Part shown: piece after piece, positions 1 to 10,080 of the stretch
Layout of the letters: the number at the start of each line of letters is the position of its first letter
Position numbering within the stretch: position 1 is the stretch's first letter
Assembly (NCBI GenBank): GCA_022843165.1
Contig: JALHOD010000005.1
Span: 124,001-188,000, forward strand
Source: Pseudorhodoplanes sp.
GTDB lineage: Bacteria > Pseudomonadota > Alphaproteobacteria > Rhizobiales > Xanthobacteraceae
Length of the DNA: 64,000 nt
Direction: 5' to 3'
Position numbers and translations under genes: made by a program
The notes under the pieces: generated by a model
Database searches by the model: none
Told to the model about the DNA's origin: nothing
What the model saw: the letters and a program-made list of their open reading frames with translations, nothing else

Positions 1-651
1 CCTGCGATCACGCCTTATTCCAGCACGGACAGCAAGCAGCGCGAGGGCCATCTGGCCTATGCCAGCATCGATGCCGGCTTCAATCTGCTGCGCCAGCAGG
101 ATTTCCGGCTCGGCATTTTCGGCGGTTATCACTATCTCGAAGACAAGGTCAGCGCCTATGGCTGCCAGCAGCTCGCGAGCAATCCGAGCGTATGCGCGGG
201 GGGCATTGCCGATTCCGTTCTTGTGATCTCGCAGAACAACCGCTGGCAGTCGGTGCGCGTCGGTGCCGACGTCGACATCAAGCTCTCGGATCGCCTGATG
301 CTGCGGCTCGATGCGGCCTATCTGCCTTATGTCCGTCTGAGCGGCACGGATTTTCACTGGCTGCGCATCGGCAATGCGCCCGGCGATTTCACCGGCGGCA
401 TCCCCGAGGACGGCACGGGGCAGGGCTATCAGCTCGAGGCCGTCCTGTCCTACGCCTACAGCCCCAACGTCAGTTTCGGCATCGGCGGGCGCTACTGGAA
501 CATGAAAACCAGCGGTCACAGCCATTTCGAAAACCGCGTTGTCGGCGTCAACACCGCGCAGCAGCCGGTCGACTGGAAGACCGAACATATGGGCGTGTTC
601 GTCCAGGGGGCTTTCAAGTTCGGCCCCTATGTGACATCGCGCTCGTTCTGA
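1..651 (+). CDS. Outer-membrane beta-barrel protein, 5'-truncated
   Basis: An open frame runs from the first base of the window to a stop at 649-651, giving 216 residues; the true start and any signal peptide lie upstream. The sequence alternates short hydrophobic and polar stretches rich in Gly, Tyr and Phe, and ends in an aromatic Phe, the usual C-terminal signature of outer-membrane barrels recognised by BamA. Two Cys residues in the region of bases 160-200 could form a loop disulfide. The specific function (porin, omptin-like or adhesin) cannot be told from this part. The barrel call is inferred from composition and the C-terminus, not from a named motif. Confidence 0.65.
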   Translation, partial: PAITPYSSTDSKQREGHLAYASIDAGFNLLRQQDFRLGIFGGYHYLEDKVSAYGCQQLASNPSVCAGGIADSVLVISQNNRWQSVRVGADVDIKLSDRLMLRLDAAYLPYVRLSGTDFHWLRIGNAPGDFTGGIPEDGTGQGYQLEAVLSYAYSPNVSFGIGGRYWNMKTSGHSHFENRVVGVNTAQQPVDWKTEHMGVFVQGAFKFGPYVTSRSF

Positions 652-686
652 TCTAGACCTTCCGCCGTCACAATCCGGGTCTCGAC

Positions 687-1043
687 GTGCAGCGTATTCT
701 GCGGGCCACCATCCACACTCTGAACGGACTGCGCGCGGTGATCGCGAGCGAGGCGGCTTTCCGCCAGGAACTGGTCGTGCTGGGGGTGTCGGTGCCGCTG
801 GCGTTTTTCGTGGCGACCGACAACTGGAAACGGCTGGCTCTGGTCTGTCTGGTCTTGCTTGTCATGATCGTAGAACTGCTCAATACAGCGATCGAGAAGC
901 TGGCCGACCGGGTGACCCTGGAGCACGATCCGATGATCGGCCGGGTCAAGGATATGGGCTCGGCCGCCGTGGGCTTGAGCCTTCTGGTGGCCGGCCTGTT
1001 CTGGCTTCTGGCGCTCTGGGAGCGCATTTCAGCCTTTCTCTAG
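687..1043 (+). CDS. dgkA: Diacylglycerol kinase (GTG start)
   Basis: This 118-residue inner-membrane enzyme phosphorylates diacylglycerol to phosphatidic acid, recycling lipid left from osmoregulated glucan or envelope synthesis. The family signature is visible: EAAFRQE near residue 28, the catalytic segment ELLNTAIEKLADRV near residues 61-74, and KDMGSAAV near residue 90, with three membrane helices. The length matches the prokaryotic DgkA family (about 120). The frame opens with GTG, 36 bases after the upstream barrel gene, and the next gene (nadE) begins 54 bases downstream on the same strand. Confidence 0.93.
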   Translation: MQRILRATIHTLNGLRAVIASEAAFRQELVVLGVSVPLAFFVATDNWKRLALVCLVLLVMIVELLNTAIEKLADRVTLEHDPMIGRVKDMGSAAVGLSLLVAGLFWLLALWERISAFL

Positions 1044-1096
1044 GCGCCGCCGCATCGCATTGCGGCCCGGCCGTCCCTCGCGCTAGACCATCAATC

Positions 1097-2836
1097 ATGA
1101 CCCAGCGGCCCGCCGACCGTCTCGCCATTGCCCTTGCGCAGCTCAACCCCGTGGTCGGGGATGTGGCGGGCAATGCCGACAAATTGCGCCGGGCGCGCGC
1201 CGCGGCCGCGGGCGAGGGGGCCGATCTCGTGATCGTCCCCGAATTGTTCCTGGCCGGTTATCCCCCGGAGGATCTGGTGCTCAAGCCCGCCTTCCAGGCG
1301 GCGTGCCGGGCCGAGACCGAAAAACTGGCGCGGGACACCGCCGATGGCGGCCCCGCCCTCGTTGTCGGCACCCCATGGCTGGAGAACGGCAAGCTCTACA
1401 ATGCGGTCGCCCTGCTGGATGGCGGCCGGATTGCCGGCCTGCGCTTCAAGGTCGATCTGCCGAATTACGGCGTGTTCGACGAGAAGCGCGTCTTCACGCC
1501 GGGACCGCTGCCGGGGCCGGTCAGCTTCCGCGGCGTGCGGCTCGGCATTCCGATCTGCGAGGATATCTGGGGACCAGAGCCGGTCGAATGCATCCATGAA
1601 ACCGGCGGCGAAATCCTGCTGGTGCCGAACGGTTCGCCCTATCGCCGCGGCGTCGTCGACCAGCGCTTGAGCGTGGCGGTCGCGCGGGTGACGGAAACCG
1701 GATTGCCTCTGGTCTATCTCAACCAGGTGGGCGGACAGGACGAACTGGTGTTCGAAGGCGCGTCCTTCGTCCTGAACGGCGACGGATCGCTGGCGGCGCA
1801 GCTTCCCGCCTTTGCGGAGGCGATCGTCACCACGCATTGGACGCGCACGGCGGAAGGCTGGCGTTGCGCGCCCGGTCCGGTCGCCGCAATCGAGCCGCAG
1901 GAAAAGTCCGACTACACCGCCTGCGTTCTGGGACTGCGCGACTATGTGACCAAGAACGGTTTCCCCGGCGTGGTGCTCGGGCTGTCGGGCGGCGTGGATT
2001 CCGCGCTGGTCGCCGTGATGGCCGTGGACGCGCTCGGTTCCGAGCGCGTGCGCTGCCTGATGCTGCCATACAAGTTCACGTCGCGGGAATCGCTCGCCGA
2101 TGCCGCGCTGGTCGCGACGGCGCTGGGCGTGCAATACGACACGCTGCCGATCGCCAGCGCCGTGGAAGGACTGGAAGCCGCGCTGGCGCCACTGATGGCG
2201 GGCCTGCCGCGCGACGTCACCGAAGAGAATCTGCAGGCGCGCGCCCGCGGCGTCATCGTGATGGGCGTTTCCAACAAGTTCGGCCTCATGGTGCTCACGA
2301 CCGGCAACAAGTCCGAGATGTCGGTCGGCTATGCCACGCTGTATGGCGACATGAATGGCGGCTTCAATCCGGTGAAGGATCTGTACAAGACCGAAGTCTA
2401 CCGTCTGTCGCGTCTGCGCAACGCATGGAAGCCGGCGCTGGCGCTGGGCCCGTCCGGCCGCGTGATCCCGGACAACATCCTGACGCGCGCACCGACCGCC
2501 GAGCTGCGCGAAAACCAGAAGGACGAGGATTCGCTGCCGCCTTATGACGTGCTGGACGCCATTCTGGAACGTCTGGTTGAGCGCGAAGAGGCCGTTGCCA
2601 CCATCGCCGAGGCCGGGTTCGACCGCGACACGGTGATGAAGGTCGAGCGCATGCTGCACATCGCCGAATACAAGCGGCGGCAGGCGGCGCCGGGCGTGAA
2701 AGTGACCCTGAAAAATTTCGGGCGTGATCGCCGCTACCCGATCGTCAACAAGTTCCGCGATCCCGGCACGCCGCTGCCGCAGCCCGATATGTCGGCGGCA
2801 AGCGGTGCGGTGAAAACCGAGGCGTTCGATTTCTGA
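1097..2836 (+). CDS. nadE: Glutamine-dependent NAD+ synthetase
   Basis: The 579-residue protein makes NAD+ from nicotinic acid adenine dinucleotide, ATP and glutamine. The N-terminal half is a nitrilase-fold glutaminase with the triad Glu49, Lys118 and Cys154 (in IPICEDIWG). The C-terminal half is the synthetase, with the ATP-pyrophosphatase P-loop SGGVDS at residues 297-302 and a later TTGNKSE segment. The length and two-domain layout match the glutamine-using NadE type. The ATG at 1097 gives the normal family start (IALAQLNPVVGD). It converges on the DUF2865 gene with 40 bases between stops. Confidence 0.97.
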   Translation: MTQRPADRLAIALAQLNPVVGDVAGNADKLRRARAAAAGEGADLVIVPELFLAGYPPEDLVLKPAFQAACRAETEKLARDTADGGPALVVGTPWLENGKLYNAVALLDGGRIAGLRFKVDLPNYGVFDEKRVFTPGPLPGPVSFRGVRLGIPICEDIWGPEPVECIHETGGEILLVPNGSPYRRGVVDQRLSVAVARVTETGLPLVYLNQVGGQDELVFEGASFVLNGDGSLAAQLPAFAEAIVTTHWTRTAEGWRCAPGPVAAIEPQEKSDYTACVLGLRDYVTKNGFPGVVLGLSGGVDSALVAVMAVDALGSERVRCLMLPYKFTSRESLADAALVATALGVQYDTLPIASAVEGLEAALAPLMAGLPRDVTEENLQARARGVIVMGVSNKFGLMVLTTGNKSEMSVGYATLYGDMNGGFNPVKDLYKTEVYRLSRLRNAWKPALALGPSGRVIPDNILTRAPTAELRENQKDEDSLPPYDVLDAILERLVEREEAVATIAEAGFDRDTVMKVERMLHIAEYKRRQAAPGVKVTLKNFGRDRRYPIVNKFRDPGTPLPQPDMSAASGAVKTEAFDF

Positions 2837-2876
2837 TCACGCGCCGGAACGCACAGCGCTGAACTGTCGACATAGG

Positions 2877-3983
2877 CTATTGCGCGTTCAGGAATTTCGG
2901 TCCGACGCTGCGCACCGGCTTCTGGATGGCTTCGCCGGCACTGTCCTCGGCCGGTGTGGCCGGGGTGGTGCCGATGGTGGTGCCCTTCGGCGCCACGATC
3001 GGACGGCCTCTGGCGTCGCGCGGCGCCGACAGGGCCTTGGCGCGCTCTTCCGTCACGATGATGTCGCCGCGCTCCAGAACGGTCTGCCGGTCGTCGAGAT
3101 GCTTGAGCGCATCCGCCCAGCTTTCGCCCTGGCGCTTGCAGCTGCAGGCCGAGTTGTATTCCTGCTTGAACCGGAAGGCATTGGGCAGGGCGGTATAAGG
3201 CTGGCCGTTGATCGACACCGCCTTGGAAATGTCTTCGCCGGGATTGCGATACGAGAACAGGACGACTTCGGCGGCCGGGCACATGCGCTGGCAGGTGCGC
3301 TCGTCGTCGCGGAACCGGTCCTGCGAGGTCGAGAACGAAATCGGAAAGAACGACCCGTCGCAGGTGCGGACGCAGACCGTGCGGAAGCCCGAGCCTATCT
3401 GTTGCTGTTCCGGCGCGAAGATCGAGCCGCCGCCGCCGAAGAGCTGGTCGAAGAAGCCGCGGCCTTGCGGCTGCGCGGCCGCCTGCCGGTATTGCGGCCC
3501 GCAATCGTTCTGCGACAAGGCGGCGAGCACCGCGCGGCGCTGTCCGTCGCGCTCGTAATTCGCGCCGGCGCCCTGCATCCGCTGCAGGTCGGCCTGGATG
3601 CGGTTCAGGTTGCCGCGCATGTCCTGGATTTGCTTGGTCAGCGGCCCGCATTGCTGGGCCTGCTGCGGATTGAACAACTGAAAGAAGCCGGAGCTCTCGC
3701 ATCCCATGCGGCGCGACTGGGCCGTGGTGCGGTCGAGCTCGCTCTGCTGGCGGGCAATGGCGTCTTCATAACGGCGGATTTGTTCGACGCGGGCGGGATC
3801 GCCGCTGGCGCGGTCGATACCCGAAAGCTGCGCTTCCAGCCGGCTGCAGACCTGATCCCGGCCGCCGCCCGGGGGCGGGGGGAAGGATTGCGCCGCGGCG
3901 GCAAAGCCCGTGGCCGCCAGCATCAGCGCGGCGAGATTGGATGTGCGGAACAGCGTCAAAACCATCGTCCCCGCCGACTTCAT
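2877..3983 (-). CDS. DUF2865 secreted protein
   Basis: About 368 residues from the ATG at 3983; a second ATG at 3965 follows a GGCGGGG stretch and is also possible. The N-terminus is a signal peptide (hydrophobic core, then AAAAQS), so the protein is exported. It has a Glu/Gln/Arg-rich coiled-coil-like region (about residues 40-130), then a cysteine-containing core (VCVRTCDGSFFPISFSTSQ, CQRMCPAAEVVLFSYRNPGEDI, ACSCKRQGESWADAL) typical of DUF2865, a family largely restricted to Rhizobiales. Its function is unknown. Paired Cys residues suggest disulfides in the periplasm. It is transcribed towards nadE and stands alone. Confidence 0.82.
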   Translation of the reverse strand: MKSAGTMVLTLFRTSNLAALMLAATGFAAAAQSFPPPPGGGRDQVCSRLEAQLSGIDRASGDPARVEQIRRYEDAIARQQSELDRTTAQSRRMGCESSGFFQLFNPQQAQQCGPLTKQIQDMRGNLNRIQADLQRMQGAGANYERDGQRRAVLAALSQNDCGPQYRQAAAQPQGRGFFDQLFGGGGSIFAPEQQQIGSGFRTVCVRTCDGSFFPISFSTSQDRFRDDERTCQRMCPAAEVVLFSYRNPGEDISKAVSINGQPYTALPNAFRFKQEYNSACSCKRQGESWADALKHLDDRQTVLERGDIIVTEERAKALSAPRDARGRPIVAPKGTTIGTTPATPAEDSAGEAIQKPVRSVGPKFLNAQ

Positions 3984-4101
3984 GTCCGGTTCCATGGCCG
4001 CTTGCCGGCCATCAGGCGCCCGTTTGGTTAGCAAAGTGTAAACGAACGGCTCAAGCAGCACAGGCAGCCTACAAGGTCAATGCGGCGAGGGCGACCCCCG
4101 C

Positions 4102-4980
4102 TCACACAACCGGTGGTTTGGGGCGGGTTTCGGCGCGCAGGTTCCACAGGATACCGGCCAGGATGATCAATCCGCCGACGAACACCCAGATATCGACCGT
4201 CTCTCCGAAAAACCACCAGCCCACCACCGCGATCAGCGGGATGCGCAGGAAATCCAGCGGCGTCACCAGGCTGGCGTCGCCCCAGCGGAAGGCGTTGGTG
4301 AGACAATAATGCGCCGCCAGTCCCGCGACGCCGATGCCGAGCACGGACGGCAGATTCGAGAGATCCAGTTTCTGGACGAAGAGCGGGTCGCTGCCGGCAA
4401 GGCCCATCGGCAATTGCATCAGGTTCATCCAGAACACGATCGCAAAGGTAGTCGTATTCGAGGTCATCTTCTTGGTGAGGACGTTGAACACGGCGTAGAA
4501 CAACGCCGCCAGCAGCACCAGCAGCGAGGCGGGCTGGAAGGTCGCAAGACCCGGGCGCAGGATCACCAGCGCTCCGACAAAGCCGAACACGATCACGATC
4601 ATGCGGCCGACGGTCATCCGCTCGCCGAGAAACAGCACCGCCAGGATGACCACAAAGACCGGCAGCATGAATTCGAGCGTGAACACGACCGCAAGCGGCA
4701 GCAATGTGAGACTGAGCGCCCAAGAGTACTGACCGCCGAAATGCACCAGGCTGCGGATGAAATGCAGCCTGAGCTGTTGCGGCGCAAAACTCCTCCGCAA
4801 GTCCGGCCGGACAATCGCGAGCGATACCAGGATAATCAGCGCCACCGACGATCGGACGGTGAGAATCTCGAAAATGCTCAGACGTCCCGCAAGACCGCGC
4901 ACGGAGACGGCCATCACGGAAAAGGCGATGAGGGTGCCGGTCATCCAGAACAGGACCCGGCTGATCTGATGCAGTGTCAC
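4102..4980 (-). CDS. EamA/DMT-family transporter
   Basis: This 292-residue integral membrane protein has ten predicted hydrophobic segments arranged as two EamA repeats of five, the drug/metabolite transporter layout. Conserved features include LFLGERMTVGRMIVIVFGFVGALVIL in the first repeat and WWFFGETVDIWVFVGGLIILAG in the second. Family members mostly export metabolites or amino acids; the substrate here cannot be inferred. The frame opens with GTG at 4980. It lies 55 bases downstream of maiA on the same strand, so it may be the last gene of a marR-maiA-eamA transcript. Confidence 0.88.
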   Translation of the reverse strand: MTLHQISRVLFWMTGTLIAFSVMAVSVRGLAGRLSIFEILTVRSSVALIILVSLAIVRPDLRRSFAPQQLRLHFIRSLVHFGGQYSWALSLTLLPLAVVFTLEFMLPVFVVILAVLFLGERMTVGRMIVIVFGFVGALVILRPGLATFQPASLLVLLAALFYAVFNVLTKKMTSNTTTFAIVFWMNLMQLPMGLAGSDPLFVQKLDLSNLPSVLGIGVAGLAAHYCLTNAFRWGDASLVTPLDFLRIPLIAVVGWWFFGETVDIWVFVGGLIILAGILWNLRAETRPKPPVV

Positions 4981-5034
4981 GGCCCGCTCGTAACACGCCT
5001 GTGCGCGGCGAGATACGCGTCAGGCGGGAGGCTG

Positions 5035-5667
5035 TTATTCGCTGTCGAACTGGTTTTCGGGGCGCGCCTTGTCGAAGGCGGGCAATTTCGCGCAAGCCGC
5101 GTCGACGGCGACGATCTTCGGAAAGCGTTCGAGCGGCACCTTGAATCGCCGCGCATTGAACACCTGCGGCACCAGGCAGAGATCGGCCAGGGTGACATGC
5201 GATCCGAAGGCATAAGGCCCCGGCCGCAGCATGGTCTCGATCGCCTCGAAGCCAGACACAACCCAGGACGCGTACCATTCGTTCACGGTCTTGTCGTCAT
5301 GGCCGAGCTTGCGCAGATAATTCAGCGCCACGAGATTGTTGGTCGGGTGGATGTCGCAGGCGATGATCTGCGCCACCGCGCGCACATGCGCCCGCTCGAT
5401 CGCGTCGGTCGGTAGCAGGGCCGGATCGGGAAACACCTCGTCGAGATATTCGATGATGGCCAGCGACTGGATCAGGGTATCGCCGGTGGAGAGTTCCAGC
5501 GCGGGCACACGCATTTGCGGATTGACGGCCTGATAGTCCGGCTTCCTGTGCTGGCCGCCGTCCTTGGTCAGATGAACGGACACCGCATTGTAGGGCACTT
5601 CTTTCAGATTGAGCGCGATGCGAACCCGGTAGGCGGCTGACGAACGAAAGTAGGTGTAGAGCTTCAC
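5035..5667 (-). CDS. maiA: Maleylacetoacetate isomerase (zeta-class GST)
   Basis: The 210-residue protein has the glutathione transferase fold and the zeta-class signature SSAAYRVRIALN at residues 9-20, whose Ser residues hold the glutathione thiolate. It converts maleylacetoacetate to fumarylacetoacetate, the step after homogentisate dioxygenase in tyrosine and phenylalanine breakdown. hmgA is in the same window (8542-9960), which supports this over a generic GST. It starts with GTG at 5667, 43 bases downstream of the MarR gene on the same strand. Fumarylacetoacetase (fahA) is not present in the window. Confidence 0.9.
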   Translation of the reverse strand: MKLYTYFRSSAAYRVRIALNLKEVPYNAVSVHLTKDGGQHRKPDYQAVNPQMRVPALELSTGDTLIQSLAIIEYLDEVFPDPALLPTDAIERAHVRAVAQIIACDIHPTNNLVALNYLRKLGHDDKTVNEWYASWVVSGFEAIETMLRPGPYAFGSHVTLADLCLVPQVFNARRFKVPLERFPKIVAVDAACAKLPAFDKARPENQFDSE

Positions 5668-5710
5668 GTGGTGTCCTCTGGTTCAGTGTCCGGCGTGGCG
5701 GCGGGCGGCT

Positions 5711-6250
5711 TCAGTCGTCCTGTTCGCCCGTTTCGCCGTTGTCGGCAAGCGTCATCGATCTTTTGGTGAGTTGGTCCAGCGACCGCGCGAAGGCGGCGCG
5801 ATCGGCGGGATCGATGGCTTCGATGAGATGTCGGGAGAAGGCGAGCGCGCCGGGCGTCAGGTCCTCGTAGATCGCGCGCCCCTCGGATGTGAGCGACAGC
5901 AGCGATTCGCGCAGGTCATCCTTGTTGACCCGACGCTGGATGAGTTTGCGCTTCTCCAGATGCGCCACCGCCCGCGATACCTTGGTCTTGTGCATGTGGC
6001 TGTGCGCACCCACCGCCTTGCCGGTCATGACGCCGAACTGGCCGAGTGTCACCAGGACTCGCCATTCCGGCACGCCGATTCCGTAGCGTTGGGCATAGAG
6101 ACGCGACAGCGCCTGTGAGACCAGGCTGGCGGCGACATTGAGCTGATAGGGGAGAAATTCTTCGAGCTTCAGCGGGGCGTCGCCCGCCGCTCGCGCCTGG
6201 TCGTCGTGATCACCGGCCGGACCGTGGCCTGTTTTTGACTGTATAGCCAT
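5711..6250 (-). CDS. MarR-family transcriptional regulator
   Basis: This 179-residue protein has a MarR winged-helix fold: after a polar N-terminal extension of about 30 residues come PYQLNVAASLVSQALSRLYAQRYG, the recognition-helix region KTKVSRAVAHLEKRKLIQRRVNKDD, and the wing ending in LSLTSEGRAIYEDL. MarR proteins are usually repressors released by small aromatic ligands. Its place directly upstream of maiA suggests control of homogentisate catabolism; a palindrome in the hmgA promoter (8476-8489) is a candidate target. The regulatory target is inference. An IclR-type HmgR does this job in Pseudomonas, so a MarR protein would be a different solution. Confidence 0.9.
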   Translation of the reverse strand: MAIQSKTGHGPAGDHDDQARAAGDAPLKLEEFLPYQLNVAASLVSQALSRLYAQRYGIGVPEWRVLVTLGQFGVMTGKAVGAHSHMHKTKVSRAVAHLEKRKLIQRRVNKDDLRESLLSLTSEGRAIYEDLTPGALAFSRHLIEAIDPADRAAFARSLDQLTKRSMTLADNGETGEQDD

Positions 6251-6361
6251 GAAGGCGATGCGCGCCCGATTTGCTCCAGACCGGCGCGGACCATGACCGA
6301 ACTTTGAGCAACGTGCAACGGCGCGAGGCGGGTCCGCAGTCGCAGCTGAACCGGCCGGCGG

Positions 6362-6454
6362 TCAGTCCGTGGCGGTCCGGCGGCGCAAAAGCGCGTGGAT
6401 ATTTGGATAAGTGGTGATGGCGCCGAGCAGGAGAGTCATCAGCAGGAGCTTCAT
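6362..6454 (-). CDS. Possible 30-residue membrane peptide
   Basis: An ATG at 6454 opens a 30-codon frame ending at 6362 and coding MKLLLMTLLLGAITTYPNIH followed by an Arg-rich tail. It has a hydrophobic N-terminal helix and a positively charged C-terminus, as in single-pass small membrane proteins or a bare signal peptide. No strong ribosome-binding site is visible, and the ATG lies at the foot of an 11-bp inverted repeat (6452-6488). It is downstream of infA on the same strand. I consider it a candidate only. Confidence 0.3.
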   Translation of the reverse strand: MKLLLMTLLLGAITTYPNIHALLRRRTATD

Positions 6455-6488
6455 GGCTGTCGATCTCGTAAGGACACCGACAGCCATG
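6452..6488. repeat. Perfect 11-bp inverted repeat downstream of infA
   Basis: CATGGCTGTCG at 6452-6462 is repeated as its exact reverse complement CGACAGCCATG at 6478-6488, with a 15-base loop. On the plus strand it is followed by CTATTTTTATG, so it resembles a plus-strand terminator, although no plus-strand gene precedes it. On the minus strand it lies 38 bases beyond the infA stop and could act as a 3'-end stabilising hairpin. Confidence 0.55.
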
Positions 6489-6525
6489 CTATTTTTATGC
6501 CAGCCTCGGTGGCTGATGCCGATCG

Positions 6526-6798
6526 TCAGCGCTTGCGCACGAAGGTCTGCCGGCGGGTGGGCGGAGCGGCCATGGCGTTGCCGCGATGGCGGAAGCTGAT
6601 CCGTCCGCGCGTCAGATCGTAAGGTGACATTTCGACGATGACGCGGTCGCCCACGCCGGTGCGGATCTTGAACTTCCGCATCTTGCCGGCGGTGTAGGCC
6701 AGCACCTGGTGCTCGTTGTCGAGGGTCACCCGGAAGTGACCGTCGGGCAGCACCTCGGTGACGGTGCCGTCGAATTCCAGCATTTCTTCTTTAGCCAT
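6526..6798 (-). CDS. infA: Translation initiation factor IF-1
   Basis: This 90-residue protein is the single S1/OB-fold factor that binds the ribosomal A site during initiation. Diagnostic segments are [42 protein letters not shown] and [16 protein letters not shown]. After the usual end near residue 72 there is a basic tail ([12 protein letters not shown]), making it longer than the 72-residue E. coli protein. An AAGGA ribosome-binding site lies 7 bases before the ATG at 6798. It is 27 bases downstream of the DEAD-box helicase and probably co-transcribed with it, a pairing that fits RNA unwinding and initiation at low temperature. Confidence 0.95.
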   Translation of the reverse strand: MAKEEMLEFDGTVTEVLPDGHFRVTLDNEHQVLAYTAGKMRKFKIRTGVGDRVIVEMSPYDLTRGRISFRHRGNAMAAPPTRRQTFVRKR

Positions 6799-6825
6799 GA
6801 AGCGATCCTTATCAGGTAAGCCGGA

Positions 6826-8214
<1,389 letters not shown>

Positions 8215-8541
8215 TAGACGAATCTTTCATGCAGCGAACCGTCCGCCGCCATTCAGGCATACGGATGCGTCCGCGGGGGTGGACAAGACACCCCGCGTGG
8301 TCTGGGCTGTCGATGGAATGAGATCGGGGAGAAAGGCAGGCCGAAAGCCAAATTGCTTTTGTTCAAGCTGGTTTTCGTTCACGCGGCCCGCAGGCGGCTG
8401 AAAAGCCGACTCCGATGTGTCTATATCGTCTTTCCATGTGGTGGTTTCAAGGCATTTATGCGCGAATTGACACTGGTTTCATATGTAACTAAAGCTTGAT
8501 GAACAAATAATGCTGCCTGAGGCGGCAAAAGGAGGATGTCC
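8215..8541. other. Divergent intergenic region between rhlE and hmgA
   Basis: These 327 bases separate two divergently transcribed genes and must carry both promoters. The hmgA side is A/T-richer and holds the TTGACA hexamer (8467-8472), the palindrome at 8476-8489 and the AAGGAGG ribosome-binding site (8529-8535). I see no convincing small gene; one short frame from the ATG at 8230 on the minus strand ends after ten codons. Confidence 0.6.
8467..8495 (+). promoter_or_regulatory. Candidate hmgA promoter with operator palindrome
   Basis: A consensus -35 element TTGACA lies at 8467-8472. A 17-base spacer then leads to a weak -10 (TAAAGC, 8490-8495). The spacer contains GTTTCATATGTAAC (8476-8489), a 14-bp palindrome with one mismatched pair centred on CATATG. 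A dimeric repressor bound between -35 and -10 would block polymerase, and the MarR protein encoded at 5711-6250 is the obvious candidate. The hexamers and palindrome are seen; the regulator assignment is inference. Confidence 0.5.
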
Positions 8542-9960
8542 ATGGCCAGCGAGATCGATACCCGTCTGCGCATGGCGCGCCCCGCGACCCCGTCGTCGGG
8601 ATCAGGGAAATCCCAGCCGGCCGGCAAGAAGCGGCCGCCCGAGTCGGCGATCCTGGACGGGTACATGTCCGGCTTCGGAAACAGCTTCGAGACCGAGGCG
8701 CTGCCGGGCGCGCTGCCGATCGGACGCAATTCGCCGCAAAAGGTGAATTACGGTCTGTACGCCGAACAGCTGTCCGGCTCGCCCTTCACCGCGCCGCAGG
8801 CGACCAACCAGCGCTCCTGGCTCTACCGCATCCGCGCCACCGTGCGGCACACCGCGCGCTTCAAGAGGATCGATCGGGGCCATATCCGCACCGCGCCCGA
8901 GCGCGAGGACAGCGATCTGGCGATCGGACCGCTGCGCTGGAACCCGACGCCGTTCCCGAAGAAGAAAACCAATTTTGTGACCGGGCTGCACACCATGACG
9001 GTGGCGGGCGATTGTGAATCCATGGCCGGCATGGCGGCGCATATTCTGCTGGTGACCGAGTCGATGGTGCGTGAGCATTTCTTCAACGCCGACGGCGAGA
9101 TGCTGATCGTGGCGCAGCAGGGCCAATTGCGCTTCCGCACCGAATTCGGCGTGATCGAGATCGAGCCCGGTGAAATCTGCGTGATCCCGCGGGGCGTGAT
9201 CTTCCGCTGCGAACTGATCGACGGGCCGGCGCGCGCTTATGTCTGCGAGAATTACGGCGGCGGCTTCATATTGCCGGATCGCGGCCCGATCGGCGCCAAT
9301 TGTCTCGCCAATCCGCGCGACTTCCATACGCCGGTGGCGTGGTACGAGGATGTCGAACAACCCACGACGCTGTTCGTGAAGTGGGGCGGGGAGATGTTCA
9401 AGACCCAGCTTCCGCATTCGCCGCTCGATGTTGTGGCTTGGCACGGCAATTACGCGCCTTACAAATACGACCTGCGGCATTTCTCGCCGGTCGGTGCGGT
9501 CTCGTTCGATCATCCCGATCCGTCGATCTTCACGGTGCTGACCTCGCCGTCGGAGACGGCGGGCACCGCCAACATCGATTTCGTGATCTTTCCGGAGCGC
9601 TGGAGCGTGGCGGAAAACACCTTCCGTCCGCCCTGGTATCACCGCAACATCATGTCGGAGTTCATGGGCCTGGTGTATGGTGTTTATGATGCCAAGCCCG
9701 AGGGCTTCGTGCCGGGGGGCATGAGCCTGCACAACACCATGCTGCCGCATGGCCCGGACACTGATGCCTTCGAGCATGCCAGCAACGTGGAACTGAAGCC
9801 GGTGCGGATGAACAACACCTTGGCCTTCATGTTCGAGACCCGCTTCCGTCAGCGGGTGACGAAGTTCGCGGCGAAATCCAGCACCCTGCAGGCCGAATAC
9901 ATGGATTGCTGGAAGGGGCTGAAAAAGCATTTCGACCCCAAACGCCGCGCGCCCAAATAG
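8542..9960 (+). CDS. hmgA: Homogentisate 1,2-dioxygenase
   Basis: This roughly 472-residue cupin-fold, iron-dependent enzyme opens the ring of homogentisate to maleylacetoacetate, the substrate of MaiA (5035-5667). Family segments include [28 protein letters not shown] and [10 protein letters not shown]. The iron-ligand regions are [18 protein letters not shown] (His and Glu) and MLPHGPD (His). Two ATGs are possible: AAGGAGG at 8529-8535 directly abuts the ATG at 8536 but lies 6 bases before the ATG at 8542, so 8542 is preferred. Residues 1-40 are a polar extension before the conserved domain. Confidence 0.95.
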   Translation: MASEIDTRLRMARPATPSSGSGKSQPAGKKRPPESAILDGYMSGFGNSFETEALPGALPIGRNSPQKVNYGLYAEQLSGSPFTAPQATNQRSWLYRIRATVRHTARFKRIDRGHIRTAPEREDSDLAIGPLRWNPTPFPKKKTNFVTGLHTMTVAGDCESMAGMAAHILLVTESMVREHFFNADGEMLIVAQQGQLRFRTEFGVIEIEPGEICVIPRGVIFRCELIDGPARAYVCENYGGGFILPDRGPIGANCLANPRDFHTPVAWYEDVEQPTTLFVKWGGEMFKTQLPHSPLDVVAWHGNYAPYKYDLRHFSPVGAVSFDHPDPSIFTVLTSPSETAGTANIDFVIFPERWSVAENTFRPPWYHRNIMSEFMGLVYGVYDAKPEGFVPGGMSLHNTMLPHGPDTDAFEHASNVELKPVRMNNTLAFMFETRFRQRVTKFAAKSSTLQAEYMDCWKGLKKHFDPKRRAPK

Positions 9961-10080
9961 GGACGCCGGTTTCGACGCCGTCAGCCGGTCCGGCGGCGCC
10001 GGACCGGCGAGGACGTTCGCGCTCTGCGCCGCCGGCGGGACGTGATACGCTTTCGGTCTGGCTAGACCAACGGAGGCAAC

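Noticed and set aside
1091-2659. 522-codon minus-strand frame over nadE
   Set aside because: It is antisense to NAD synthetase, and its residue composition (His, Gln, Arg rich) is typical of a mirror frame.
4028-5278. 416-codon minus-strand frame overlapping the EamA and maiA genes
   Set aside because: The true frames of both genes show clear family motifs; this is a different frame on the same strand.
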